Source of the DNA: Thioclava nitratireducens
GTDB lineage: Bacteria > Pseudomonadota > Alphaproteobacteria > Rhodobacterales > Rhodobacteraceae
Direction of reading: 5' to 3'
NCBI RefSeq assembly: GCF_001940525.2
Contig: NZ_CP019437.1
Location: forward strand, 1,276,501 to 1,340,500
DNA: 64,000 bases
A program made the translations under genes and the position numbers. This document shows, one piece after another, positions 8,878 to 17,900 of the stretch. The notes under the pieces are model-generated. The model was given only the letters and a program-made list of their open reading frames with translations, did no database searches and was not told the DNA's origin. Position 1 is the first letter of the stretch. Every line of letters starts with the position of its first letter.

Positions 8878-9342
8878 ATGCAAATGCGCGACAAGATCGC
8901 CGCCGCATTGAAAACGGCGATGAAGGAAAAGGATCAGGAGCGGCTCTCGACGCTGCGGCTGGTCAATGCCGCCATCAAGGACCGCGAGATCGCGATGCGT
9001 GCCGAAGGCGAGGGCGAGGGCACTGTCGGCGACGCCGAAGTGCTTGCGATCATGGGAAAGATGGTGAAACAGCGTCAGGAAAGCGCGCGGGCCTATGAAG
9101 AGGGCGGGCGGCTGGAACTGGCCGAGAAGGAACAGGCCGAGATCCGCGTGATCGAGGAATTCCTGCCGCGCCAGTTGACCGAAGACGAGGTGAATGCTGC
9201 CATCGAAGCGGCCATCGCGAAACTCGGTGCGGATTCGATTCGCGACATGGGCCGCGTGATGGGTGAGCTGAAAGGCCAATACACCGGACAGATGGATTTC
9301 TCGAAGGCGGGCCCGATGGTGAAGGATCGCCTCGCCTCGTGA
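8878..9342 (+). CDS. GatB/YqeY domain-containing protein
   Basis: A 154-residue soluble protein of the YqeY family, related to the tail domain of the amidotransferase subunit GatB. It shows the typical start MRDKIAAALKTAMKEKD, the helical hairpin with LRLVNAAIKDREI, and the C-terminal domain with RVMGELKGQYTGQMDFSKA. The family is thought to interact with tRNA but has no settled role. An AGGGA lies nine bases upstream; a GTG one codon earlier (8875) is an equally possible start. It is divergent from carA, with a possible promoter near 8835, and ends at a clear terminator. Confidence 0.9.
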   Translation: MQMRDKIAAALKTAMKEKDQERLSTLRLVNAAIKDREIAMRAEGEGEGTVGDAEVLAIMGKMVKQRQESARAYEEGGRLELAEKEQAEIRVIEEFLPRQLTEDEVNAAIEAAIAKLGADSIRDMGRVMGELKGQYTGQMDFSKAGPMVKDRLAS

Positions 9343-9370
9343 TCGGCGGCTGCCTTCGCTGGCCGGGAAC

Positions 9371-9398
9371 AACGCCCCCTCGTGGGGCGTTTTCTTTT
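9371..9398 (+). terminator. Rho-independent terminator after the YqeY gene
   Basis: AACGCCCC and GGGGCGTT form an eight-base-pair stem with a CTCGT loop, followed by TTTCTTTT. Confidence 0.85.
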
Positions 9399-9422
9399 GC
9401 GCATTTTTGAAAGGAGGCGGCG

Positions 9423-9608
9423 ATGCCGGCACAATCGAAGGCACAGCAGAAAGCTGCGGGCGCGGCGCTTGCCGCCAAGCGCGGCGAGATGAAGGTGGGC
9501 GATCTTCAGGGCGCCTCGAAGGAAATGTATGACAGCATGTCCGAGAGCGAGCTCGACGATATCGCGAGCACCAAGCGCAAGGATCTTCCGGACAGCAAGG
9601 ACGACTGA
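9423..9608 (+). CDS. DUF3008 family small protein
   Basis: A 61-residue, highly polar protein beginning MPAQSKAQQKAAGAALAAKR and containing the conserved SKEMYDSMSESEL segment of DUF3008. No signal or membrane segment is present. The function of the family is unknown. A strong AAAGGAGG lies seven bases before the ATG. It sits after a terminator, so it needs its own promoter or read-through, and it is convergent with the DUF2244 gene. Confidence 0.85.
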   Translation: MPAQSKAQQKAAGAALAAKRGEMKVGDLQGASKEMYDSMSESELDDIASTKRKDLPDSKDD

Positions 9609-9629
9609 TCTGTCCGCTTGCCGCGGGGA

Positions 9630-10166
9630 TCAGGAGGGCAGCGGCGCACGCGCGGCTGCGAGCCGGATCACCAGTTCGCGGTGCAGTCGTTGCCGTTCCT
9701 CGGGCGTGAGGAAAGCACCGATCTCGACCTCGCGCGGGCCGCCTCGCAGGGTCAGGTAGGCTGCGACCGGCCCGGCTTTTGCGTGAAGATCGACCTGTAC
9801 CCAATGTGGATTCGCCGCCCAGTCGCGCGACGGCTTGCCCGGTTCGTGGCGGATAAGGTGCAGCTCGGGCCCGTTGAATGTCAGGATCTCGAGCACTTCG
9901 CCCGTGCGATAGCTGTGCGAGATCGCCCACCACACCCCCGCGATGGCGAGCGCGATGAAGGGCAAGAGCCCCCAAAGCTCCACGTGACCCAGCAATGAAA
10001 GTAGCGGCAGGCTGACCATGACGACGGTCGCCGCGATGAAGAAGACGAAACCTTTACGCGGCAGGGAGCGGTAGGGCCACAGATGCAATTGATCGGGCAG
10101 GGGCGCAGCCTCGGAGCGGGGCGCCTCCATGGTTTGGCCTTCGGTATCCGTCCAGCGATAGGGCAT
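9630..10166 (-). CDS. DUF2244 domain-containing membrane protein
   Basis: A 178-residue protein with the DUF2244 layout: a cytoplasmic N-terminus with LWPYRSLPRKGF, two close transmembrane helices (about residues 40-60 and 64-82), and a C-terminal soluble domain in which the segment around DWAANPHWVQVDL is typical. Family members are often encoded near terminal oxidases, and here the gene lies directly downstream of ctaD, although a hairpin separates the two. A role in respiration is suggested by position only. Confidence 0.87.
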   Translation of the reverse strand: MPYRWTDTEGQTMEAPRSEAAPLPDQLHLWPYRSLPRKGFVFFIAATVVMVSLPLLSLLGHVELWGLLPFIALAIAGVWWAISHSYRTGEVLEILTFNGPELHLIRHEPGKPSRDWAANPHWVQVDLHAKAGPVAAYLTLRGGPREVEIGAFLTPEERQRLHRELVIRLAAARAPLPS

Positions 10167-10206
10167 GATCCGCCCGGTCCTTCCTGCAACCTTTCGCCCT
10201 TTTGCA

Positions 10207-10234
10207 AACGGCCCCGGATCGCTCCGGGGCCGTT
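10207..10234 (-). terminator. hairpin terminator after ctaD
   Basis: AACGGCCCCGGA and its exact complement form a twelve-base-pair stem with a four-base loop 25 bases beyond the ctaD stop. The T-rich tail on the minus strand is short, so termination may be partial and DUF2244 may be reached by read-through. Confidence 0.65.
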
Positions 10235-10258
10235 CTCGTTATCAGGAGATGTAGATCA

Positions 10259-11929
10259 CTAGTGCGCGTGTGCGTGATCCCAATCCTCGCGCTTCGGGAG
10301 CTCTTCGAAAGTGTGCTCCGGCGGCGGGGAGGGCAGGGTCCACTCCAGCGTATCGGCATACTCGTTCCAGTAGTTGTTCTCGGTGACGCGCTTACCCTTG
10401 AACAGGGTGTAGAACACGATGCCGAGGAAGAACACGAAGCTGGCGAACGAGATAAACGCACCGATCGAGCTGACGAAGTTCCAGGTGGCGAAGGCCTCCG
10501 GGTAGTCGATGTAGCGGCGCGGCATGCCCTGACGGCCGAGGAAGTGCTGCGGGAAGAAGATCAGGTTGGACCCGATGAACATCATCCAGAAGTGCAGTTT
10601 GCCGGCCCATTCCGGGTATTGGCGCCCCGACATCTTGCCGATCCAGAAGTAGACGCCGGCGAAGATCGCGAACACCGCCCCCAGCGACATCACGTAGTGG
10701 AAGTGCGCCACGACGTAATAGGTGTCGTGGTAGACGCGGTCGAGCGGGGCTTGGCTGAGCACCACGCCGGTCACGCCGCCGATTGTGAACAGGAACAGGA
10801 ACCCGATCGCCCAGAGCATCGGTGTCTTGAACTCGATCGAGCCGCCCCACATCGTCGCGATCCAGCTGAACACCTTCACGCCGGTTGGCACCGCGATCAC
10901 CATCGTCGCCACCATGAAGTAGCTCTGCTGGGTCAGCGACAGGCCGACCGTGTACATGTGGTGCGCCCAGACGACGAAGCCCAGAACACCGATCGCCACC
11001 ATCGCATAGACCATCGGCAGGTAGCCGAAGACCGGCTTACGCGAGAAGGTCGCGATGACGTGGCTGATGATGCCGAAGCCCGGCAGGATGATGATGTAGA
11101 CCTCGGGGTGTCCGAAGAACCACAGGATGTGCTGGTACAGGATCGGATCGCCGCCACCCGACGGATCGAAGAAGGTGGTGCCGAAGTTGCGGTCCATCAG
11201 CAGCATGGTGATCGCGCCTGCCAGAACCGGCAGCGAGAGCAGGATCAGCCAGGAGGTCACGAAGATCGACCAGGCGAAGAGCGGCACCTTGTGCAGCGTC
11301 ATGCCCGGCGTGCGCATGTTGAGGAAGGTCGTGATCATGTTGATCGCGCCAAGGATCGAACTGGCGCCCGAGACGTGCACGGCGAAGATCGCGAGGTCCA
11401 TGGAATAACCGCCCTCGTGGACCGATAGCGGCGGGTAGAGCACCCAGCCCACGCCCGAGCCCGAGCCGCCACCGCCACCCGGCGCCAGCAGCGAGGCGAT
11501 CCCGAGCGAGGTGCCCGCGACATAGAGCCAGTAGCTGAGGTTGTTCATCCGCGGAAAGGCCATGTCCGGCGCGCCGATCTGGAGCGGCATGAAGTAGTTG
11601 CCGAAGCCCCCGAACAGCGCCGGGATGACGACGAAGAACATCATCAGGACGCCGTGATAGGTAATCATCACGTTCCAGAGGTGCCCGTCGGGGGTGCATT
11701 CCTCAGCCGAAGCGATGAAGCGCGCGCCTTCGGCGCACATGTATTGCACGCCCGGCTCCATCAGCTCGAGGCGCATGTAAACTGTGAACAGGACCGAGAT
11801 CAGCCCCACCGCGCCTGCGGTGAAGAGATACAAGATCCCGATATCCTTGTGATTGGTCGACATGAACCAGCGGGTAAAGAACCCGCGCGACTCATGTGCG
11901 CCCTCGCCGTGAACGGCTGCGTCCGCCAT
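10259..11929 (-). CDS. ctaD: cytochrome c oxidase subunit I (aa3-type)
   Basis: A 556-residue subunit with twelve helices that holds haem a, haem a3 and CuB and reduces oxygen while pumping protons. All metal ligands are visible: TYHGVLM (haem a), FGHPEVY (CuB His cross-linked to Tyr), AHHMYTVG (two CuB His) and [11 protein letters not shown] (haem a3 and haem a). The C-terminus [12 protein letters not shown] is typical of the alphaproteobacterial enzyme. I start at 11929, with GGAGATC before the ATG; the longer frame to 12031 has no support. The other oxidase subunits are not nearby; cytochrome c550, a likely electron donor, is the next gene upstream. Confidence 0.97.
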   Translation of the reverse strand: MADAAVHGEGAHESRGFFTRWFMSTNHKDIGILYLFTAGAVGLISVLFTVYMRLELMEPGVQYMCAEGARFIASAEECTPDGHLWNVMITYHGVLMMFFVVIPALFGGFGNYFMPLQIGAPDMAFPRMNNLSYWLYVAGTSLGIASLLAPGGGGGSGSGVGWVLYPPLSVHEGGYSMDLAIFAVHVSGASSILGAINMITTFLNMRTPGMTLHKVPLFAWSIFVTSWLILLSLPVLAGAITMLLMDRNFGTTFFDPSGGGDPILYQHILWFFGHPEVYIIILPGFGIISHVIATFSRKPVFGYLPMVYAMVAIGVLGFVVWAHHMYTVGLSLTQQSYFMVATMVIAVPTGVKVFSWIATMWGGSIEFKTPMLWAIGFLFLFTIGGVTGVVLSQAPLDRVYHDTYYVVAHFHYVMSLGAVFAIFAGVYFWIGKMSGRQYPEWAGKLHFWMMFIGSNLIFFPQHFLGRQGMPRRYIDYPEAFATWNFVSSIGAFISFASFVFFLGIVFYTLFKGKRVTENNYWNEYADTLEWTLPSPPPEHTFEELPKREDWDHAHAH

Positions 11930-12155
11930 AGTGATCTCCCATTTCTCCCGACAGACCCGGGTCTCCCGTCCCTTTGGGTCTGAATGTCGGGAGGTTATGA
12001 AGATTTGGAGGGCAGGGCAAGAATTCAGCACACGCTGCCGTGAAAAAATGTCGCAGCTCTGTCAGGTGTGAGTGATCCGTGATCTCGCGCCCTTGGCACG
12101 CGGAGCGCGGGCTGAGACCGCCCCGCGCGACAGTTGCGAATCCGCGACGCGGCTC

Positions 12156-12185
12156 ACAAAAAAGCGGACCCTCGAAAGGGTCCGC
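12156..12185 (-). terminator. Rho-independent terminator after cycA
   Basis: On the minus strand GCGGACCCT, TTCG loop, AGGGTCCGC, then six T residues. Lies about 30 bases past the cycA stop. Confidence 0.9.
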
Positions 12186-12215
12186 CAACGAACGCGTGAT
12201 ATGTTCGTTTCGCGA

Positions 12216-12647
12216 TCAGGACTCGGGCGCGTCGGGCGACACTTCTTCCGAGCCGAGATAGGCCGCAATGTCTTCCTGGTTCTTGCGCTGCTTGTAGGCC
12301 ATGCCGGATTTCGCCTTGGGATCGCCGGTTTGTTCCTCGAGGAACTTCGTGGGATCGGTGATGTATTCGGCGAGCAGCTCTTCGGTCCAGACGGCGCCGG
12401 TTTCGGCGTATTCCTTGATCCCGTCCTTGTATTTATAGCCATCGACGGATGCGACCTTGCGGCCGATGACATTGTAGAGGTTCGGGCCGACCTTGCCGCC
12501 TTTGAAGATCGCCGTGCCATCGGGGGCGACGATCGAGTGACAGGCCTTGCACCGTTTGAATTCGTCTTTGCCTTTCTCGACGTCCTGCGCGAGCGCGGGG
12601 CCCGCAACGGCGACGGCGGTGATCATGGCAATAAGGCTGAGTTTCAT
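12216..12647 (-). CDS. cycA: cytochrome c550 / c2-type periplasmic cytochrome
   Basis: A 143-residue secreted class I cytochrome c. A 20-residue signal peptide ends in GPALA-Q. The mature protein binds haem at CKACH, and KSGMAYK holds the methionine ligand. The insert FKGGKVGPNLYNVIGRK is typical of Paracoccus c550 and Rhodobacter c2. The protein shuttles electrons from the bc1 complex to the aa3 oxidase, whose subunit I gene ctaD is the next gene downstream. AAGGAAG is the ribosome binding site, and a strong terminator follows, so it is probably transcribed alone. Confidence 0.93.
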   Translation of the reverse strand: MKLSLIAMITAVAVAGPALAQDVEKGKDEFKRCKACHSIVAPDGTAIFKGGKVGPNLYNVIGRKVASVDGYKYKDGIKEYAETGAVWTEELLAEYITDPTKFLEEQTGDPKAKSGMAYKQRKNQEDIAAYLGSEEVSPDAPES

Positions 12648-12761
12648 CGCGTCTTCCTTGTTGGTTTTGAGTTAAAGCTCGAGCCCTCCCGACCCGGCTT
12701 TCACAGGGCAGTCACGCTGCCTTGAAGGGCGTTCTAACATGCATGATTGCCTATGTGTCCA

Positions 12762-13436
12762 CTAAACTTCCGAGGTCGCATTTAGTTTACTCACGAAAAT
12801 GCGACTGAATGTCGCACGCAGCGCGACGTCAAGATCGGCCATTCCCACCGGCAGGCCGAGGTCGACGAGGCTGGTGACCCCGTGCTCGCGAATCCCGCAA
12901 GGGACGATTCCGTCGAAATGCGAAAGATCGGGCTCCACGTTGATCGAGATGCCGTGGAAGCTGACCCATTTGCGCAGCTTCACTCCAATCGCGGCGATCT
13001 TGTCTTCGCGCAGGCTACCGTCTGCCGCCTTCGGTTTGTCGGGACGTTGCACCCAGACGCCGACGCGGCCGTCGCGAATTTCGCCTTTCACGTTGAATTC
13101 GTCAAGCGCGGCGATCACCCAGTCTTCGAGCTGGCGCACGAAGCAGCGCACGTCGCGCCCGCGCTTGTTCAGGTCGAGCATGACATAGGCGACGCGCTGG
13201 CCGGGCCCGTGATAGGTGTACTGACCGCCGCGCCCGGCCTCGAAGACGGGGAAACGGTCGGGATCGACAAGGTCTTCACGCTTGGCGGAGGTGCCGGCCG
13301 TGTAGAGCGGCGGATGCTCGAGCAGCCAGATCATCTCCTCGGCTTCGCCTGCGGCGATCTTGGCGACGCGGTCTTCCATGAAGGCAAGTGCCTCGTCGTA
13401 CGGGACCGGGCTGTCACTTACGCGCCATTCCACCAT
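12762..13436 (-). CDS. lipB: lipoyl(octanoyl) transferase
   Basis: A 224-residue enzyme that moves octanoate from acyl carrier protein to lipoyl domains of 2-oxoacid dehydrogenases, including the SucB encoded at about 54 kb. The conserved segments are all present: [26 protein letters not shown], the catalytic lysine region AIGVKLRKW followed by SFHGISINV, and the catalytic cysteine in VPCGI. Length is normal. It is transcribed away from the peptidoglycan-binding gene across a 200-base divergent intergenic region. Confidence 0.95.
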   Translation of the reverse strand: MVEWRVSDSPVPYDEALAFMEDRVAKIAAGEAEEMIWLLEHPPLYTAGTSAKREDLVDPDRFPVFEAGRGGQYTYHGPGQRVAYVMLDLNKRGRDVRCFVRQLEDWVIAALDEFNVKGEIRDGRVGVWVQRPDKPKAADGSLREDKIAAIGVKLRKWVSFHGISINVEPDLSHFDGIVPCGIREHGVTSLVDLGLPVGMADLDVALRATFSRIFVSKLNATSEV

Positions 13437-13637
13437 TTCTTAACCTCACCCGCCGGAATTCCTCACCCGGCGTCAATAATTCTTGCCACATCACCGATTC
13501 GGAGCGCAAACTTTACCTATTGGTAAGGTCGCGCACCCCCCGCGCCGGTCACATTCCGACCGGTCCTGTCGTGCAGAAACATGGAATTTGCGGGGCAACA
13601 GGCAAGACCGGAAGTCATTTGATTGGAGGGTTCAGGA

Positions 13638-15296
13638 ATGAAACACAAGTTCGTTCTGGCGGGTCTTGCGCTCGCCGTCGCTACGGGCGGACCGGCCACG
13701 CCAGCATTGGCGGGCGGTTCGGATATCGTCGGCGGGGTGATCGGAGGGATCATCGGCGGCGCGATCGTGAACGAGGCCAACCGCCAGCCGCGTACGGTCA
13801 CCAAGCGCACCTATTACAAGAAGCCGACCATGTCGTCGGCGCAGCGCGAGGCCAATCGCGAGGTGCAGGTCTCGCTCAACCACTTCGGATGGAATGTCGG
13901 CACACCGGACGGGGTGCTGGGGCGCAACTCGCGCGCGGGTATCTCGCAATACCAGGCTTTCATGGATTTCCCGATTACGGGCGAGCTGACCGATATTCAG
14001 CGCAGCATCCTCACCACCGCCTATCAGAAGGCGAGCCTTGGCGGTTCGGCGGTTGCGCAGACGATCTCGACCCATCCGCAGGGGATGCGCGGCCTGCTGA
14101 TGCAGACGCGCGACCAGATGCTGGGCACCGGAGATGCGACTTATGCCGGCAACTCGATCGGTGGTTTGCCGCCGCAGATTTCCGAGGCCGTGTTCGAGAT
14201 CGCGCGCAGCTCCAATGTCGAACCGCAGCAGTTGATGGCGCGGTCGGGCTTCGTGCAGCTGGCCGATCTGAACAATGACGGTCGAACCGATTACCTGCTC
14301 GACACCTCGGTGCTGGGGCCAGGCTTCTGGTGCAACGACAAGAGCTGCGCGGTGCGGGTCTTCGCCTCGACGCCGAGCGGCTTCTCGCGCAACGATTTCC
14401 AGGCCTATAACGCGACGCCTGCCATGTTTACCTGTCAGGCGGGGGCCTGTCAGAAGACTGGAGCGAGCGTCCAGAACAACGCGCCGGTGACAGCCGCAGC
14501 GCCTGCGCCAGCTCCTGCCGCGCCGTCTTTCTCGACGCAGATCGCGTCGCAGCCGGCGCCTGCGATGCCGTCCTTCGTCGCGCCCGCGCCGGTTGCCGAA
14601 CCGGTGCCGGTGTCGCTTGCGTCTTTCTGTTCGAAGACCAGTCTCGTCACCTCGTCGAATGGCGGCTTCGTCACGGAGGCCTCGCTGACCGATCCGGGGC
14701 AGGCTCTGGGCGAGCAGTTCTGCCTCGCGCGCGGGTACGCGCTCGATGAAGGTGCGGCGCTGGAGGCCAAGATCGGCGGCTTCACCCCCGAGCAGATCGC
14801 TGCGCAATGCCGCGATTTCGGGGCGCTTCTGTCCGAGCAGGTGGCCGCCGTCCGCAGCACCCCGCGCGAGGCGACGCTTGCCAAGGTGAAAAGCTTCATC
14901 GCCGGTTCGGGCATGAGCCCGGCGCAGCTGTCGGGCACCGCGAAGGTCTGCCTGTCGGTCGGCTACCGCACCGACGACATGGAGGTGGCGCTGGGATCGG
15001 CGTTGGTTCTGGGTGGTCTGGGCGAGGGAGCCTATGACGAGCTTGTCGGCCATCACCTTATGCAGGGAATCGGCACCGCCGAGCGCCCCGATCTCGCGAT
15101 GGATTGGTACGAGAACGCGCTTTCGGCGCAGCCGGTCTTCGCGCCCGCACAGCCCGAGCGTAGCGGTCTCATCCGCAAGGCGGCCCTGATGATGAACGGC
15201 CGCGCCGATGCGTCGTCGGCGCCGAAGCCCGCGATGGCCCTGCCAAGCTTTGCCGCGAAAGCGGCAGAGCTCGTGGAAACCGCGGCGCCGCAATAA
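13638..15296 (+). CDS. secreted protein with peptidoglycan-binding-like domain
   Basis: A 552-residue exported protein. Residues 1-25 are a signal peptide ending PALA. A glycine-zipper stretch (SDIVGGVIGGIIGGAIV) follows, then a domain at about 65-140 resembling PG_binding_1, with VQVSLNHFGWNVGTPDGVLG. The middle, around 215-260, has an FG-GAP-like DLNNDGRTDYLLD segment; a Pro/Ala-rich linker (about 285-330) leads to a helical C-terminal region with Sel1-like traits (AMDWYENAL). GGAGGG seven bases before ATG 13638 decides the start over an upstream TTG. The exact role is unknown; cell-envelope maintenance is plausible. It is followed by tRNA-Leu. Confidence 0.82.
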   Translation: MKHKFVLAGLALAVATGGPATPALAGGSDIVGGVIGGIIGGAIVNEANRQPRTVTKRTYYKKPTMSSAQREANREVQVSLNHFGWNVGTPDGVLGRNSRAGISQYQAFMDFPITGELTDIQRSILTTAYQKASLGGSAVAQTISTHPQGMRGLLMQTRDQMLGTGDATYAGNSIGGLPPQISEAVFEIARSSNVEPQQLMARSGFVQLADLNNDGRTDYLLDTSVLGPGFWCNDKSCAVRVFASTPSGFSRNDFQAYNATPAMFTCQAGACQKTGASVQNNAPVTAAAPAPAPAAPSFSTQIASQPAPAMPSFVAPAPVAEPVPVSLASFCSKTSLVTSSNGGFVTEASLTDPGQALGEQFCLARGYALDEGAALEAKIGGFTPEQIAAQCRDFGALLSEQVAAVRSTPREATLAKVKSFIAGSGMSPAQLSGTAKVCLSVGYRTDDMEVALGSALVLGGLGEGAYDELVGHHLMQGIGTAERPDLAMDWYENALSAQPVFAPAQPERSGLIRKAALMMNGRADASSAPKPAMALPSFAAKAAELVETAAPQ

Positions 15297-15438
15297 CCTA
15301 TCGCTTGCGCAGGCCGGGACCGCCCGGCCTGTCGCGACGGCAAGAGCGTGAATGAGAAAAATTCTCGCCAATCCCGAAATACCCCCTTTTCATCCCCCAA
15401 GCCTTTGGCTAATACGCGCCACACCAAGCCTAGACAGT

Positions 15439-15525
15439 GCGGTCGTGGCGGAATTGGTAGACGCGCAGCGTTGAGGTCGCTGTGGGGTAACTCCCGTGGA
15501 AGTTCGAGTCTTCTCGACCGCACCA
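15439..15525 (+). tRNA. tRNA-Leu(GAG)
   Basis: An 87-nucleotide class II tRNA. Acceptor GCGGTCG pairs with CGACCGC, the anticodon loop TTGAGGT gives anticodon GAG, a long variable arm (GTGGGGTAACTCCCGTG) is present, and CCA is encoded. A short inverted repeat (ATCTCTC / GAGAGAT) follows within 25 bases. Confidence 0.95.
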
Positions 15526-15758
15526 TCTCTCTCCCTAGGAGAGATCTGACTGACCCGACGCGGGTTATCCCCCAGATCAAGTTCACCGTGACACGTCGAA
15601 GATGCATGTGCATCGCCGCTTGGCGGATTCCTGGAGTTTTTCATTATCTTTCAGATGGTTAGTTCGCTTTTGCGGGCGCCGTGCGCTCGGCTCAGCGCTC
15701 GGAAGGTGCTCTTGCTGGTCCTGTTCCTCGACAGCGGCTTACGCTGAGCGAGGATCGC

Positions 15759-15981
15759 ATGACCTGCCACATCACCGGAATCGTCATATCCCCGAGGGCA
15801 CGATCAGCGCCAATTGTACGGTCAGCTTCGAGCGGCTCGGCGGAATCGTCACGAGCGTCGAGCAGGGGGGGACGCAGCGCGGGGGCCTCGGATCGTCTCG
15901 GCATAGATTGACGCGAATGGCGCGCTCGTGAGCGATCTCCCCGCGGGCGTCTTTGCGCGAGTCGGGTGGCGACGCGGATAG
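15759..15981 (+). pseudogene. decayed small beta-domain gene, possibly phage-collar-like
   Basis: Three adjoining frames give one continuous-looking protein: MTCHITGIVIS in the first, PEGTISANCTVSFERLGGIV in the second, and PRIVSA-stop-IDANGALVSDLPAGVFARVG in the third, ending at TAG 15979. Two frameshifts and one internal stop are therefore needed. The pattern (ITGxVxSPxGTxxAN, then a late DANGA and PAG) resembles short beta-sandwich proteins often found in tail regions of alphaproteobacterial phages; that likeness is from memory and is weak. Sequencing error is unlikely to explain all three lesions. Confidence 0.5.
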
Positions 15982-16041
15982 CACAGTTTCCGCCGCTCGA
16001 TCCGGCGGGGTCGCCGCAGCTTTACGCGATGGGAATCCCCG

Positions 16042-16480
16042 TGCGTCACGAAAGGCACCCGGCTCGCGACGCCGCGCGGTCCGCGCCGGGTCGAGAGCCT
16101 GCAACCGGGCGACCTTGTCACCACGCTGGATGATGGGCCGCAGCCGGTTCTATGGTGCGCGCACCGCCGGTTCGGGGCAGAAGCGCTCGCTGCCAATCCG
16201 CGGCTGCGTCCGGTCCGACTGCAGCCCGGCGCGTTCGGTAATTGCCGGGCGCTCGTCCTATACGCGCAACATTGCGTCTGGCTGCTGCTGCCGAGTCACA
16301 CCTTGGTCAAGGCCTAAGGCGCGTGGGTCGAAGGTTTTTGGACCGGGCCGCTGGCGCTACCTGCGCTGCCCTCCTTCGACCTGGCCCTCTGTTGCGCGCG
16401 CGACCCGATCTGGCCGAGGTCCATTTCCTCGGCGCGGCGCTCGATACGGTCTATGGTCCGCGTGTCCGGCCATGGTGACG
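16042..16480 (+). pseudogene. broken Hint-domain protein gene
   Basis: In one frame from 16042 the translation begins CVTKGTRLATPRGPRRVESL and continues QPGDLVTTLDDGPQPVLW, the classic start of a Hint (Hedgehog/intein-type autoprocessing) domain, with the nucleophilic cysteine in place. The frame is stopped by TAA at 16315 after 91 codons; recognisable sequence (VEGFWTGPLALPALPSFDLAL) continues past the stop and then moves to another frame (RPDLAEVHFLGAALDTVYGP). No start codon or N-terminal region joins it upstream in frame. Hint proteins are common in Rhodobacteraceae, often as parts of large secreted proteins. This copy is non-functional as written. Confidence 0.65.
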
Positions 16481-16608
16481 CAGCGGCAATTTTGCCGCTC
16501 CAAATGCAAGTCTTGGTCGCTCCTTGCGCGACAGGTGACGCAAAACGGCAATTTTTCGGGCGAATCCGTGCTGTGATAGCCCTGTGATGCGGGTTTTTGA
16601 TTTCCGGG

Positions 16609-16637
16609 TTGAAAAACGGAAGTGCCCTTGCTTTAGT
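16609..16637 (+). promoter_or_regulatory. probable sigma-70 promoter of the ABC importer operon
   Basis: TTGAAA, a 17-base spacer and TTTAGT, giving a start about 40 bases before the TTG start codon at 16686. Confidence 0.5.
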
Positions 16638-16685
16638 CACATGCACGGGAAATGACCAACGACAAAAAACAACGGGGAGCCCGCT

Positions 16686-17786
16686 TTGAACAACGCAGCT
16701 AGCGGCGATGGATTCGTCGTATTCGACCGCGTGCAGAAGAGCTATGACGGCGAAACGCTCGTCGTGAAAGATCTCAATCTCTCGATCGGCAAGGGTGAGT
16801 TTCTAACGATGCTCGGCCCGTCTGGATCCGGAAAAACGACCTGCCTTATGATGCTTGCAGGTTTCGAGACCGCCACGAATGGCGAGATACGCCTCGACGG
16901 CCAGAACATCAACATGGTGCCTCCGCACAAGCGTGGCATCGGCATGGTGTTCCAGAACTACGCACTCTTTCCTCACATGACCGTAGGCGAGAATCTCGCC
17001 TTCCCGCTCGAAGTGCGGGGCATGGGCAAGGATGAGCGCGAAACCAAGATCAAGCGTGCGCTGGACATGGTGCAGATGGGGAGCTTCATCCATCGCCGTC
17101 CGGCGCAGCTTTCAGGCGGTCAGCAGCAGCGGATCGCACTGGCGCGCGCGCTGGTGTTCGACCCCGAGCTGGTCCTGATGGACGAACCGCTCGGTGCGCT
17201 CGACAAGCAGCTTCGCGAACATATGCAGTTCGAGATCAAGCACCTGCACGAAAGTCTCGGGATTACCGTGGTTTACGTCACCCACGATCAGGGCGAGGCG
17301 CTGACCATGTCGGACCGCGTCGCTGTGTTCAACGACGGGCGCATCCAGCAGCTCGCACCGCCGGATGAACTCTACGAGCGCCCGCAGAACAGCTTCGTCG
17401 CGCAGTTCATCGGCGAGAACAACAAGCTTCCGGGCAAGGTCGAGACGCTGAACGGCGACACCTGCACGGTGCGACTCGAGAATGGCGAGATCATCGACGC
17501 GACGGCGGTCAACATTCGCGAGGCGGGGCAGGAGACGCTGGTCTCGATCCGCCCCGAGCGGGTCGAGTTCAAGCCCGAGATGATGCCTTCGGGCGCCCAT
17601 ACGATCACCGCGGACGTACTCGAAGTGATCTACATGGGGGACATACTGCGCACCCGGATGAAGGTCGCGGGATCGCGGGAATTCGTCATGAAATCGCGCA
17701 ACACTCTCGATCAGGTGCGACTGACGGAAGGCCAGACGGTCAAGATCGGCTGGCACCCGCAGGACGCGCGCGCGCTCGATCTCTGA
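16686..17786 (+). CDS. polyamine-type ABC transporter ATP-binding protein
   Basis: A 366-residue ATPase of the spermidine/putrescine (PotA-like) branch. Walker A is GPSGSGKTT near residue 43, the signature motif is LSGGQQQR, Walker B is LVLMDEPLGALD, and the switch histidine is in VTHDQGE. The C-terminal 120 residues form a TOBE-type regulatory domain. The start codon is TTG: GGGGAG lies six bases upstream and no in-frame ATG precedes the Walker A region at a sensible distance. It is the first gene of an operon that continues with the binding protein, a DUF2314 protein and two permeases. Confidence 0.92.
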   Translation: MNNAASGDGFVVFDRVQKSYDGETLVVKDLNLSIGKGEFLTMLGPSGSGKTTCLMMLAGFETATNGEIRLDGQNINMVPPHKRGIGMVFQNYALFPHMTVGENLAFPLEVRGMGKDERETKIKRALDMVQMGSFIHRRPAQLSGGQQQRIALARALVFDPELVLMDEPLGALDKQLREHMQFEIKHLHESLGITVVYVTHDQGEALTMSDRVAVFNDGRIQQLAPPDELYERPQNSFVAQFIGENNKLPGKVETLNGDTCTVRLENGEIIDATAVNIREAGQETLVSIRPERVEFKPEMMPSGAHTITADVLEVIYMGDILRTRMKVAGSREFVMKSRNTLDQVRLTEGQTVKIGWHPQDARALDL

Positions 17787-17900
17787 GAATGCGGAGCATG
17801 CGGGCCAAGCTCCGCACGCTCCGATCTGCCGCAACACGCGGCCAAGCGGCGAAAACGCCGTAAAACCACAAAAGCTCAACCAACTGGGAGTAAAACCAAG

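Larger units (their letters stand above)
15526..16608 (+). other. 1.08 kb zone of decayed coding sequence after tRNA-Leu
   Basis: No intact gene is visible on either strand. The zone holds two plus-strand gene remnants (15759-15981 and 16042-16480), each recognisable only by switching frames and reading through stops. The rest shows no family I recognise. The longest open frames here (for example 15953-16576) are not in the frame of the recognisable domains. Confidence 0.75.

Noticed and set aside
15953..16576. A 207-residue open frame on the plus strand
   Set aside because: It is not in the frame of the recognisable Hint domain and has Arg/Ser-rich nonsense composition.
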